Positions 19,618-27,942 of a stretch of 34,703 nucleotides of DNA are shown in pieces. Each line of letters opens with the position of its first letter. The stretch's first letter is position 1. Location: assembly GCA_003662995.1 (NCBI GenBank), contig QMZC01000016.1, positions 1 to 34,703 of the forward strand. Direction: 5' to 3'. Source of the stretch: Archaeoglobales archaeon (lineage in GTDB: Archaea > Halobacteriota > Archaeoglobi > Archaeoglobales > Archaeoglobaceae). Both the position numbers and the translations under genes were made by a program. The notes under the pieces are model-generated. The model was given only the letters and a program-made list of their open reading frames with translations. It was not told where the DNA came from and searched no databases.

Positions 19618-20418
19618 ATGTTGAGATACGCATTCGTTCTGATTTTTTTAACGACGTCAACAATAGCTTTAGCAACAACACCAAGCTATAAACAAGCGGG
19701 AATTGTTGTTTTTGAAAACCCAAGTGACGTTTCGAATTCCATCTACTACATCCTGCTGATTATTGGCTTCACGGCATTCATACTTTTGATTTCCAGATGG
19801 AAAAATTTGTTGAGGCATATATTATACTTTCTCGTTTTTATTTCGATATACTACGTTTTGATACCTTTTTTGTCAATTTACGGAATGATAGTGGCTGCTT
19901 TACTAACAATTTTACTTGCCGTAAAGCCAAATTGGATAGTTATTGATATCTCTGCATTGTTACTTGCTGCAGGTATAGCTTCGATATTTGGTATTAGCCT
20001 TGAGCCTTTGCCCGCTATTGTGCTGTTAGGCATTTTAGCAATTTACGATGCCATCTCCGTTTACAAAACAAAGCACATGCTGAGTTTGGCTGACTCGATA
20101 ACCGATTTAAAAATACCGATGTTGTTTATCGTACCGATGAAGGGTTTTGATTTTGAAAAAGCAAAGGATAAGGCTGCATACATGGGTGTTGGAGATGTTG
20201 TGATGCCAAACATATTAATTGTATCAGCCCAATACTTTTCCAATGCTCCAATGCTTTACTTTATAAAGTATCCTGCATTGTTTGCAATGCTCGGAAGCAT
20301 AATTGGTATGATAGCGTTGATTTACCTCGTTGAGAAAAAATCCGGAGGGCATGCTGGGTTGCCTTTCTTAAATGGGGGAGCTATTGTTGGTTACTTGATT
20401 GCTAAGTTGTTATTTTAA
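19618..20418 (+). CDS. Presenilin/signal peptide peptidase homologue (intramembrane aspartyl protease)
   Basis: About nine hydrophobic helices over 266 residues, with the two aspartates of family A22: D144 in IYDAISVYKT and D193 in GVGDVVMP (the GxGD motif). The protease cuts single-pass peptides inside the membrane, such as leftover signal peptides. The third signature, PAL in most members, reads GLPFLNGG here. I start at ATG 19618; TTG 19612 is possible. The N terminus (FVLIFLTTSTIALA) may be a first membrane helix or a signal peptide. It follows the PIN-ATPase-KH gene by six bases and is probably in the same transcript. Confidence 0.85.
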   Translation: MLRYAFVLIFLTTSTIALATTPSYKQAGIVVFENPSDVSNSIYYILLIIGFTAFILLISRWKNLLRHILYFLVFISIYYVLIPFLSIYGMIVAALLTILLAVKPNWIVIDISALLLAAGIASIFGISLEPLPAIVLLGILAIYDAISVYKTKHMLSLADSITDLKIPMLFIVPMKGFDFEKAKDKAAYMGVGDVVMPNILIVSAQYFSNAPMLYFIKYPALFAMLGSIIGMIALIYLVEKKSGGHAGLPFLNGGAIVGYLIAKLLF

Positions 20419-20441
20419 TTCCAACTTTTGTGATTAAAAGT

Positions 20442-20963
20442 TCAGCGGTTTTTCTCCTCCAACAACTCCAAGTAAGATTTCCTTATGCTGTCCTTAACAT
20501 CAAACCCCATCTGCTTGGCAATCTCAAACACCTTTTGCTTTGCTGCATCAAAATTCTTCGCATCACTTTCAACCTCAATCTCAACGAAATTGCCCAATCC
20601 TTCAACTTCGTCGTAGCATATTATCGCATCTCCAATTCTGTAAATTTTTCTAAGCTTCACAACTTCCCTAACTGCTCTAAACCCCAACTTCTCAAACAAC
20701 TTCACAGCTTTACCAAAATCATCAACCTTCAGCTTTATCTCTTCCCTGCTCTTAGTTTCCTTATCAACCTTTGCCCCCTTGTAAGTTATCTTGATTCCTT
20801 CTTTATCTTTTCTAACTCTCAAAGCCTCATCTGTCTTCTTAAAATCCTTACAAGGATGATTGAAGTATAAATCTTCCTCCAACTTCTCAATGACAAAGTT
20901 GGCTATTTGCTTTATCTTGCTCTCCACACCATCGTAAGCCCTGAACTTAACCTCAACTTCCAT
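20442..20963 (-). CDS. CYTH-domain protein (class IV adenylate cyclase/triphosphatase type)
   Basis: 173 residues with the diagnostic ExExK at the N terminus (MEVEVKF) and the row of charged strands that line a triphosphate tunnel: ALRVRKDKEGIKITYKG, SREEIKLKV, VVKLRKIYRIG, ICYDEVEGLGNFVEIEVE. The family hydrolyses or cyclises triphosphates, as CyaB adenylate cyclase, thiamine triphosphatase or inorganic triphosphatase; the sequence does not tell which. ATG 20963 stands 25 bases after a TATA box read on this strand (TATAAAAA, 20991-20984), so the message is leaderless. It converges with the presenilin-type gene. Confidence 0.85.
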   Translation of the reverse strand: MEVEVKFRAYDGVESKIKQIANFVIEKLEEDLYFNHPCKDFKKTDEALRVRKDKEGIKITYKGAKVDKETKSREEIKLKVDDFGKAVKLFEKLGFRAVREVVKLRKIYRIGDAIICYDEVEGLGNFVEIEVESDAKNFDAAKQKVFEIAKQMGFDVKDSIRKSYLELLEEKNR

Positions 20964-20983
20964 GCAACTAATTTACACCAACC

Positions 20984-20991
20984 TTTTTATA
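20984..20991. promoter_or_regulatory. TATA element between the CYTH and FKBP genes
   Basis: The only TATA-like element in the 68-base divergent gap. Read on the minus strand (TATAAAAA) it is 25 bases before the CYTH start. Read on the plus strand (TTTTTATA) it would start transcription near 21013 and leave a leader of about 19 bases containing GGGGTGAT before the FKBP start at 21032. Confidence 0.45.
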
Positions 20992-21031
20992 CCTACGCTT
21001 GGTTGTGTTTCAATCTTAACGGGGTGATGTT

Positions 21032-21838
21032 ATGGGCGAGACTAATGAAGATGTCAATAAAATTAGCAGTAATAATGTGATAAACAAAGGAGACTTTATT
21101 AGAGTAAGTTACACAGCCAAACTCGAAGATGGGACGGTGATAGATTCAACGGATGAAGAAATTGCAAAGGAGCATGACATATACAATGAGAATGCGAGGT
21201 ATGGTGATATATACGTAGTTGTTGGTGAAGGGCACGTTGTAAAGGGATTGGATGAGGACTTTGAGGGAAAAAAGGTTGGATACAAAGGAGAAGTAGTTGT
21301 TCCGCCAGAAAAGGGGTTTGGAGAGTACGATGAGGATAACAAGGAAGTTGTTAGCGTTACAAGGTTCAAGGAAAAGCCATATGTTGGGCAGAGGGTAAAG
21401 ATTGGGGAAAAGGTAGGAACAATTGAGAGGATAATTGGCAGGAAAGCCATAATAGACTACAATCATCCCCTAGCCGGAAAGAACATCGTGTTTGAATACG
21501 AAATAAAGGAAAAGATTGAGGATGACGCTGGTAAGGTAAAGGCTTTGTTTGTAATACACACTGGCAAGGATGTTGAGGCTAAATTGGAGGACAAAAAGGC
21601 TATCGTTGATGTACCAAGAGATGCATACTTCAGCCAGCTCTTCTTAATAGGAAAATACAGAGCCGTTACAGACATATTCAAATACTTGGATGTTGAAGAG
21701 GTCTTGTTGGTTGAGAAGTTTGAGAAAGAAGCTCCAATAAAGAAGACGGTTGAGGAAGTGAAGAAGAAGGCAGAAGAGGGAGGAGAAAAAGAAGAAGAGA
21801 AAAAAGAAGAGAAAGAAGAGACAAAAGTTAAAGGATAG
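21032..21838 (+). CDS. Long FKBP-type peptidyl-prolyl isomerase
   Basis: Cytosolic protein-folding helper that isomerises proline bonds. After an 18-residue extension comes the FKBP domain (GDFIRVSYTAKLEDGTVIDS, VVGEGHVVKGLDEDFEGKKVG, with the inserted flap between), of SlyD-like form, then DYNHPLAGKNIVFEYEIKE closing the domain near residue 155. A second domain of about 75 residues follows, as in the archaeal 26-30 kDa FKBPs. The last 35 residues are almost only E, K and G. GGGGTGAT lies before ATG 21032. The gene shares its upstream region with the divergent CYTH gene. Confidence 0.92.
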   Translation: MGETNEDVNKISSNNVINKGDFIRVSYTAKLEDGTVIDSTDEEIAKEHDIYNENARYGDIYVVVGEGHVVKGLDEDFEGKKVGYKGEVVVPPEKGFGEYDEDNKEVVSVTRFKEKPYVGQRVKIGEKVGTIERIIGRKAIIDYNHPLAGKNIVFEYEIKEKIEDDAGKVKALFVIHTGKDVEAKLEDKKAIVDVPRDAYFSQLFLIGKYRAVTDIFKYLDVEEVLLVEKFEKEAPIKKTVEEVKKKAEEGGEKEEEKKEEKEETKVKG

Positions 21839-21839
21839 T

Positions 21840-22448
21840 TTAACTATCTTTGGCAAAGATATCCTTAATCCTAACTTTTTTGAAATTCCCGTCGTAAATT
21901 TCAACTTCAATATCGTTTACATCCAACCTCACACCTAACTGCGCCAAAGCCCAAGTGGCATAACCTCTGACCTCCGCGTTTTTCTCCAAGAATAGCATCA
22001 GTTTCTCAACTGGATTCGGATACGCATCCTTTACATTTTTTGCAGCTCTGCCGATTGCATAAATAACGTACTTTTTCTCAACCTCCTCATTATCCAACAA
22101 CGAAACCATCATGTTTTTAAAACCCTCAAAAGCCTTTGAGGCGTTTCTACCAATTTCCCCAATTGCTACCGGTGCACCCTTACAGTATGCTCCAGACTCA
22201 TCACTCAAATGCCAAAAGAGCCTCCTCAGAACATTTTTTACGAACTCCAAATCCTCCTTTTCCAACTTACCACAAACAACTCCTAAAGCCTCAGATGCCC
22301 TAAAGATTAGCAGCTCATCCCCATAGAGGAATGAGATTAAATGCGATGCTACCCTCTTCAAATTCATGTGCAGAAGGTTGCTGTAATCTCTGTTTACCAA
22401 TGCTTTTTTTATTTCATCTTTCATTTTACTCTTTGTCTTACTTCTCAT
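21840..22448 (-). CDS. HEAT-repeat-like helical protein
   Basis: 202 residues of paired helices in the HEAT style: LLIFRASEALGVVCGKL, APVAIGEIGRNASKAF, KYVIYAIGRAAKNV, EVRGYATWALAQLG. No catalytic motif, so it is likely a binding scaffold. The C-terminal strand pair VNDIEVEIYDGNFKKVRI closes the repeat stack. ATG 22448 or ATG 22424 could be the start; a TATA-like TATAAAG is immediately upstream of the former and better placed for the latter. The gene converges with FKBP with one base between the stops. Confidence 0.72.
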   Translation of the reverse strand: MRSKTKSKMKDEIKKALVNRDYSNLLHMNLKRVASHLISFLYGDELLIFRASEALGVVCGKLEKEDLEFVKNVLRRLFWHLSDESGAYCKGAPVAIGEIGRNASKAFEGFKNMMVSLLDNEEVEKKYVIYAIGRAAKNVKDAYPNPVEKLMLFLEKNAEVRGYATWALAQLGVRLDVNDIEVEIYDGNFKKVRIKDIFAKDS

Positions 22449-22481
22449 CCTTGTTCTTTATACTCTACTTACTTTATTTTT

Positions 22482-23987
22482 TTATTTTAACTTTTTAACA
22501 ACCCTCTCCCTCACTTTCATCCTCATCAAATGCTCTCTTCCACTCAAGAACAGTGAAATTACGAATAAACTGCATATAGGTAAAATCACAAGTTGTACAA
22601 AGAGGTGGTGGAGGCTTTCCATAAATGCATTTACCATCAACACCAATGGCTCAGAAAAGCCCCTAATCGACAAAGTTTTAAGCATCATGATTTTACCTGG
22701 ATCAGGGAGCTGGTTTCCATAGCCCGGAACAAGATCATTCATTTTTCCCGTAAGTATAACCCCTCCTATTGCCACTCCCATCGTCCTGCCAAGTGAATTA
22801 ATTGTTTGAACGACTCCATTAGCCATTCCAGCTTTTTGGGGAGGGATAGCAGACATAATAACGTTGAACGAAGGCGATACAACCAGTCCTAAGCCGATCC
22901 CCAAAAAGGAAAGAATCAGGAACATCTCCCAAAATCCAACGTTAATGTCAACATCGCCGAGCATCAGAAGACCCAATATAAAGAATAGAGGCCCAATACA
23001 CATCGTGTACTTTGGATTAATCATGTCACTCAACCTTCCAGCAACTGGTGCAACAAAGGAGTTCATGATTGGGATTGCAATAAGCCAGTATCCAGATTCT
23101 TCAGCCGTCAAACCCTTTATTCCCTGTAGGAAAAACGGGAGGATAAAGAGTGCCGCTGTAACTCCCGTGAACATAAAAAAAATTCCTAAAATTCCGATAC
23201 TGAAGTTTCTGATTTTGAATAGATTAACGTCTAACAACGGATGGTGGTAGGTAAATTCCCTTACAATAAATGCAAAAAGGTAAGGGAATGCTATAATGAA
23301 TGAGGCAATAGTTTTTTGTGAGTCCCATCCCCAGTCCTGACCTTTAATCAATGCAAGGGTTAAAAAGCCAAGACCAATTGTTAGTAAAGCCAATCCCACG
23401 AAGTCAATCGGTTCTTTTATTTTTTTACCCAATGGCGGTAGTAAAACGACACCACAGACAACACCAATAATTCCTACCGGTATGTTTATGTAAAAAACCC
23501 AGTGCCAGCTTAGGTGTGTTGTTAGCCAGCCACCTATTATTGGACCTAGGCTGAAGGCTGAGGATATTAAGATTGCATTAACGCCCATTGCAGTTCCCCT
23601 TTTTCCGGGGGGAAACAGTTCAACCATGATTGCAAGGGAATTTCCAAGCATTATTGCCCCACCTATAGCTTGGAATGCCCTGAATGCGATGAATGGCAGA
23701 ATGCTCCACGATTTTGCACATAGATAGCTACCGATTGTGAATACAGCCATACCTGCCGAGTAATAGTAGTTCCTACTTACCATGTCGCCTATCTTCCCTG
23801 CCAAAACAAGTAACACCACAAGTGTGATCGTGTATGCATTGAGTATCCACTGAACATCGGAAGCGGTAGCATTGAACTCCTCAGCAATCCTTGGTAATGC
23901 AACGTTGAGTATACTGACGTCTATCATAACCATGAAGACTCCGATGATGACTGGTATTACTGAAATCCAAGGGTTTCTATCCTTCAT
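22482..23987 (-). CDS. MFS exporter of the DHA2 (EmrB/QacA, 14-TM) family
   Basis: 501 residues, about 14 membrane helices. The first helix carries the DHA2 feature VFMVMIDVSILNVALPRIA with its acidic residue; LAGKIGDMVSRNYYY is the loop 2-3 MFS motif, and GNSLAIMVELFPPGKRGTAMG and ALGPIIGGWL-like text (SLGPIIGGWLTTHLSWHWVF) are the proton-antiporter motif C region and helix 5-6 junction. Such pumps expel drugs, lipids or small organic molecules using the proton gradient. The ATG overlaps the stop of the upstream exported-protein gene as ATGA, so the two are made together; that protein may be its external partner. Confidence 0.92.
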   Translation of the reverse strand: MKDRNPWISVIPVIIGVFMVMIDVSILNVALPRIAEEFNATASDVQWILNAYTITLVVLLVLAGKIGDMVSRNYYYSAGMAVFTIGSYLCAKSWSILPFIAFRAFQAIGGAIMLGNSLAIMVELFPPGKRGTAMGVNAILISSAFSLGPIIGGWLTTHLSWHWVFYINIPVGIIGVVCGVVLLPPLGKKIKEPIDFVGLALLTIGLGFLTLALIKGQDWGWDSQKTIASFIIAFPYLFAFIVREFTYHHPLLDVNLFKIRNFSIGILGIFFMFTGVTAALFILPFFLQGIKGLTAEESGYWLIAIPIMNSFVAPVAGRLSDMINPKYTMCIGPLFFILGLLMLGDVDINVGFWEMFLILSFLGIGLGLVVSPSFNVIMSAIPPQKAGMANGVVQTINSLGRTMGVAIGGVILTGKMNDLVPGYGNQLPDPGKIMMLKTLSIRGFSEPLVLMVNAFMESLHHLFVQLVILPICSLFVISLFLSGREHLMRMKVRERVVKKLK

Positions 23988-26077
23988 ACTTGTTTATCTT
24001 TATTGCCCTGTTTTCTTTTTTTTCTAACGAATCTTGTCGCCAAAATTATGGCTATTAAGGCTAAGAGAATCGCAATAGCTATTGGTAGAGTTATCAATGG
24101 CTTCTCTTTAACTTCTACGGACGCAATTATGGGGTTTGAGGTGTGTAAATAGCCTTCATCATCGTAGTAGTCTATCTTGATTGTCACAGGATAATTCCCT
24201 GCTCCAGCATCCTTATCAACATCAACTCTGAACTTGGCGATGGCAACCTCGTCGGGCTTTAGCGTTCCAATAAAGTACAAGCCGGGTTGGGATTGACCGA
24301 CGAGGCTACTCAAAGCACTTCCTCCCGCAATTGTTAGTGGAGAAGATAACTCAAGCTTTACAACTGCATTGTGGATGGCTAAATTTCCAGCATTCTTGAT
24401 TTTAATCGTTACATCTCCCGTTTCATCTGGGTAAAGGTTACTTTCTATCGATAAAACTTCGAAGTAAGCCATCTTTGGCTTTATTATTACTGGAAATTCA
24501 GCAATGCTAACCAAACCCTCTGCATCACCCAAATTGTACCTTTCAACCAAATACAGCTTGTATGAGCCGCTTACAGCCTCATCAGAAACTTGTAATCTGA
24601 ATCTAATTTCTCCCGATTCTTCAGGCTTAGCTTCATATAGGTAGGATGAGGAGCTTAAAGGAGTTAGTGAAGAATCGGGGGATATGATAAGGAACATTGC
24701 ATTGTGTACGTTTTTATTTAAACTGTTCTTCAAAATGACGTTTACATTACCCTTCAACCCGACTGCGAGGTTCTCTGTCTCAACCTTCTCAATTTTTAGT
24801 GGTGTGATCGACTTAATCTCAACCTCAATGTAGTGTTTTTTGCTCATTTCATCATCGCCAAGCTCGTTTTTGTATTTCAACATCACAACCCCTCTATATT
24901 TTCCCGGCGGTGCTGTGGATTTAATGTAAAACAGGACATCTTTTACATCGTTTTTCCTGAAGTAACCGATGTATGGCATATTTTCAGCTTGGATGAGGGG
25001 GTTACCAAAGGATAGAATTGCAACAGCATCATTTACATCCTTACCAACGTTCTTGATGCTGAGCAAAACAAAACCCCTTGAAGGTATCGTTATCACAGAC
25101 TGAATCTGTTTAATTTGCTGTTGCTGCGACTGTTGCTGTTGACTCATAAACATTGGTAATGAGGGTATTGAAGGTATCGAAGCTTGCTGCTGCTTTGGAA
25201 TTGTTTTTGGTGAAGTGATAAAGCTCTGTGCATCTATAATTAAAAATGCATCTTCATCTTCAACACCCAAGCCTATGGACTGGGTGAGCTTATACGGCTT
25301 TCCTACAGACGTCTTAAACTTTAAAACAAGCGTTGCTGGATATGAATTGTTTAAAGCTCCCTCCATCACATAAACCTTAAACGTTGCTTTTACCTCCTCA
25401 TCAACCCCAATGTTGCCCAAGTAAGCAGACATAGCTTTGGGATTTGGTTGCAGTGGCGGTGTTGTGTTTATTAATAACGTAGCATCGTAAATTTCATTAT
25501 TTCCCGTGTTTTTGATTGTTACTTCTACTACTCCTTCTTGATTCGTTTTTAACGTTGAACTGACAGATTTGACGCTAAAATCGTAATCTTTTTTTACTAT
25601 CTCAATTTTCAGATAATCGACATCGAACTCATCTTCGTGGTAGTTGAGGATTACGTTGGTTCCTGACATTGTGTACGTTACTTTTGTGTACTTCAATCTA
25701 ACTGGAATGCTGTATTCTCCAAGCTTTGCATCTTCATCAACCTTAACCCTGAACACAGCTTTGGCAATTCTTCCCGAAGGTAGATCACCGATTAGTTGTG
25801 GATTAACAGTCTTAACCTCAATTGGTAACCAACTGTCGTCAATCTCAACCCTAAGGTCTTTGGCTGTAGTTACCAATTGTAAAAGCTGTGAAGTATTCTC
25901 ATTTAACATAAAATTATCCGCTTTACCCTCATTTTCTATCAACAGCGTAATTGCCGTGTCATCTCCTGGATGCAGTTTACCGTCTCCCAAAACAGAAACG
26001 TGGAAATCGATTTGAACTGCATTCGCAACACCTTGTAACAATGTTAGAATTAATAGAGAAACCAGAAACTTCCTCAA
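23984..26077 (-). CDS. Exported, C-terminally anchored multi-beta-domain protein (COG1361-like)
   Basis: 697 residues. A signal peptide (KFLVSLLILTLLQGVANA) opens it, and a C-terminal helix (LPIAIAILLALIAIILATRF) followed by RKKRKQGNKDKQ anchors it, so nearly all lies outside the cell. Between are about five related beta-sandwich units of CARDB/NEW3 type, each with a phrase like VTIKNTGNNEIYDATLLI, SIKNVGKDVNDAVAIL, VILKNSLNKNVHNAMFLI or TIKIKNAGNLAIHNAVVKL. A glutamine-rich linker (SQQQQSQQQQIKQ) splits the protein near residue 315. COG1361 proteins often accompany membrane transporters. Start is TTG 26077 with GGGGTGA, which contains the stop of the DUF169 gene, at five bases' spacing. Confidence 0.85.
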   Translation of the reverse strand: MRKFLVSLLILTLLQGVANAVQIDFHVSVLGDGKLHPGDDTAITLLIENEGKADNFMLNENTSQLLQLVTTAKDLRVEIDDSWLPIEVKTVNPQLIGDLPSGRIAKAVFRVKVDEDAKLGEYSIPVRLKYTKVTYTMSGTNVILNYHEDEFDVDYLKIEIVKKDYDFSVKSVSSTLKTNQEGVVEVTIKNTGNNEIYDATLLINTTPPLQPNPKAMSAYLGNIGVDEEVKATFKVYVMEGALNNSYPATLVLKFKTSVGKPYKLTQSIGLGVEDEDAFLIIDAQSFITSPKTIPKQQQASIPSIPSLPMFMSQQQQSQQQQIKQIQSVITIPSRGFVLLSIKNVGKDVNDAVAILSFGNPLIQAENMPYIGYFRKNDVKDVLFYIKSTAPPGKYRGVVMLKYKNELGDDEMSKKHYIEVEIKSITPLKIEKVETENLAVGLKGNVNVILKNSLNKNVHNAMFLIISPDSSLTPLSSSSYLYEAKPEESGEIRFRLQVSDEAVSGSYKLYLVERYNLGDAEGLVSIAEFPVIIKPKMAYFEVLSIESNLYPDETGDVTIKIKNAGNLAIHNAVVKLELSSPLTIAGGSALSSLVGQSQPGLYFIGTLKPDEVAIAKFRVDVDKDAGAGNYPVTIKIDYYDDEGYLHTSNPIIASVEVKEKPLITLPIAIAILLALIAIILATRFVRKKRKQGNKDKQV

Positions 26078-26081
26078 ATTC

Positions 26082-26903
26082 TCACCCCATGTATTTCAAC
26101 AACTTTGTCCAAGTTCCCACTTCCAAAAAACTTCCTTCAACGTTGTTTTCCATTTCCTCAAACATGTTGTATGGCACTGCAAACGTAAAAACATCATCTC
26201 CAAGCTGTCTTCTAACGTTAAGCCTCGCATCCAAATCTGTCATCCCTATAACGGCTTTTGGATTCTTAGATTTTGCTTCTCTGTATGCGTAAATTCCGAT
26301 TTGCTGACATCCAGCACCCATAGGAACAACAACATTATCAACAGTCTCTCTGCCGTAGTTTGCCAAGATTATCAAGGCGGAAAGCTGATGTGGATTTGCA
26401 ACGAAAACGATAACTTTTGGCTCCTCCTCAACCTTGCTTAAAGGCTTAAAAATAACGTATCTGTTTGGAATATCAATTATTGGCAGTTGTTCAACGAATT
26501 TTTTAACGAGTTCGGGAGACTTGACGTATCTCTCTCCATACATCAACTTCTCAAACCTATCCTTTCCAACTTCCCCGCTCAACCTTTCTATCAAGTCTTT
26601 TCCACCTTCCCATTGTCCGTATCCTGTTGACAAAAAATGACAAAATCCCTCCATTCCGCCTATGAAATTTAAATACTGATTTCCAAATCCTAATCCAACT
26701 CCTCCACCCGGACAACCGAAAGTTTCTCTATCAAAAACTGCAGTTTTGCCCTTAGCAGCCCTTGCAAACATCCACATCACACATCCCCAACGTTGTTTCT
26801 TGAATTGAATGGCATTTTCAGGTTTTTCATCACTCCAGAGAATTGCAACAGGCTCGTATTTCAGCTTTAAAGCCTTAGCAATCTTGCTTTCCATGAATTT
26901 CAC
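26082..26903 (-). CDS. DUF169 protein
   Basis: 273 residues, cytosolic. Conserved cysteines in WGCVMWMFARAAKGK, TFGCPGGGVGLGFG and GAGCQQIG suggest a metal or cofactor site; the family (DUF169, COG2043) is common in methanogens and Archaeoglobales and has no proven function. PVAILWSDEKPENA near the start is the usual DUF169 opening. ATG 26903 is 27-28 bases from the TATATA at 26928-26933, fitting a leaderless start; ATG 26894 with AGGTGA ten bases upstream is the alternative. It heads an operon with the exported protein and the MFS pump. Confidence 0.85.
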   Translation of the reverse strand: MKFMESKIAKALKLKYEPVAILWSDEKPENAIQFKKQRWGCVMWMFARAAKGKTAVFDRETFGCPGGGVGLGFGNQYLNFIGGMEGFCHFLSTGYGQWEGGKDLIERLSGEVGKDRFEKLMYGERYVKSPELVKKFVEQLPIIDIPNRYVIFKPLSKVEEEPKVIVFVANPHQLSALIILANYGRETVDNVVVPMGAGCQQIGIYAYREAKSKNPKAVIGMTDLDARLNVRRQLGDDVFTFAVPYNMFEEMENNVEGSFLEVGTWTKLLKYMG

Positions 26904-26927
26904 CTGACATTAAAATTAATAACAAAG

Positions 26928-26935
26928 TATATAAG
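26928..26935. promoter_or_regulatory. Shared bidirectional TATA box between DUF169 operon and trmB-like gene
   Basis: TATATA at 26928-26933 reads the same on both strands and lies midway between the start codons: about 28 bases to ATG 26903 on the minus strand and about 28 bases to ATG 26959 on the plus strand. Both would give leaderless messages. It is the only TATA-like element of good quality in the 55-base gap. Confidence 0.55.
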
Positions 26936-26940
26936 ATTGT

Positions 26941-26959
26941 TGTCACCGCCATAGTAACA
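26941..26959. promoter_or_regulatory. Imperfect inverted repeat, candidate TrmB-type operator
   Basis: TGTCAC (26941-26946) and GTAACA (26954-26959) match as inverse complements at five of six positions with a seven-base spacer. The element covers the expected start of transcription of the regulator gene, a place where binding would block transcription. Its fit to known TrmB sites was not tested. Confidence 0.3.
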
Positions 26960-27651
26960 TGATTGATAAATTGAAAAAGCTTGGTTTGAGCGAATACGAG
27001 GCTAAGGTTTATGTATCTCTGGTGGGCATAGGAAAAGCAACTGCCAGAGAAGTTCACGAAGTAAGCGGAGTTCCAAGGGCGAGAGTTTATGATGTACTTA
27101 ACAGATTGACGTCTAAGGGATTTGTAGATGTAGAGGAGGGGGAGCCGAAGCGTTTTAAGCCTGTTGAACCAAGAAAAGTTATAGAAAAATTAAAACTCGA
27201 ATTGATTAAAGCGGCAGATGATTGTATAATAGAACTTGAGAGTTTGAGGATGTCAAAGCAAAAAGATTTCTCTCCCGCACTTGTTATACGAGGAGAGTGG
27301 AATATTTTGGAAAAAATAAGGGACGCAATTTTTGAGGCTGAAGAAGAGATACTTATCATCTCAGCAAATTCGGAGTTAATTTTATCTTTGCATGATGACT
27401 TAAGGGAACTGAAAAAGAGGGTCGTGTGTGTTTTGCTGCAAGTCGATGACAGTTTAAAGAAAAAGTTGCCCAATGTTGAGTTTAGAGAGCTTGTAGAAAA
27501 GGATGAAGTTGCAGAGAGTTACCTCAAGGGCATAGTTGTGGATGGCGTTAGGGTCAGAATGGGGGCTTTTTTCATCTTCGATAGCAGGAAGAGCATTGCG
27601 GTAATTGACGAGGGGGAAGACGTATTGGATTGGTCATTTCCCTTCCAATAG
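26959..27651 (+). CDS. TrmB-family transcriptional regulator
   Basis: 230 residues. The N-terminal winged helix is typical TrmB: LGLSEYEAKVYVSLVGIGKA, then VHEVSGVPRARVYDVLNRL as the recognition region and KGFVDVEEGEPKRFKPVEP as the wing. A coiled helix leads to a C-terminal ligand or dimer domain with PALVIRGEWNILEKIRDAI, IFEAEEEILIISANSELI and a final hydrophobic strand set of the phospholipase D-like type seen in TrmB proteins. Divergent from the DUF169 operon over a shared TATA box, so it most likely controls that operon and itself. The effector is unknown; a sugar, as in the founding TrmB, need not apply. Confidence 0.9.
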   Translation: MIDKLKKLGLSEYEAKVYVSLVGIGKATAREVHEVSGVPRARVYDVLNRLTSKGFVDVEEGEPKRFKPVEPRKVIEKLKLELIKAADDCIIELESLRMSKQKDFSPALVIRGEWNILEKIRDAIFEAEEEILIISANSELILSLHDDLRELKKRVVCVLLQVDDSLKKKLPNVEFRELVEKDEVAESYLKGIVVDGVRVRMGAFFIFDSRKSIAVIDEGEDVLDWSFPFQ

Positions 27652-27726
27652 TTGCATTCATTCAAAGCAGGGTTCTAAAAGACAGGTTAATCGATAAAAC
27701 AAAGTTAAAGTGATTGTGGTGGTTCA

Positions 27727-27918
27727 ATGGCTTTTATAGCCGTTGATGTTGAAAAATGTATGGGATGTGAAGAATGCGTAATCATCTGCCCAAAAGATGT
27801 GTTTGAAATGCACAACGAAAAGGCTGAAGTAAGAAATGCTGGGAGATGTAATGGTTGCTGTTCGTGCATCGAGGTTTGTCCAACCAACGCAATATACGTC
27901 GATGTTTGTTTGGATTGA
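27727..27918 (+). CDS. 2[4Fe-4S] ferredoxin
   Basis: 63 residues, a cytosolic low-potential electron carrier. Two classic cluster motifs are present: C11, C14, C17 and C21 (CMGCEECVIICP) and C41, C44, C47 and C51 (CNGCCSCIEVCP), with an extra C45 and a late C61. The spacing between motifs is shorter than in ferredoxin subunits of larger complexes. GGTGGTT precedes the ATG. The neighbours give no partner enzyme. Confidence 0.92.
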   Translation: MAFIAVDVEKCMGCEECVIICPKDVFEMHNEKAEVRNAGRCNGCCSCIEVCPTNAIYVDVCLD

Positions 27919-27942
27919 ATTTCTGCATGTAAAATCGATGGA

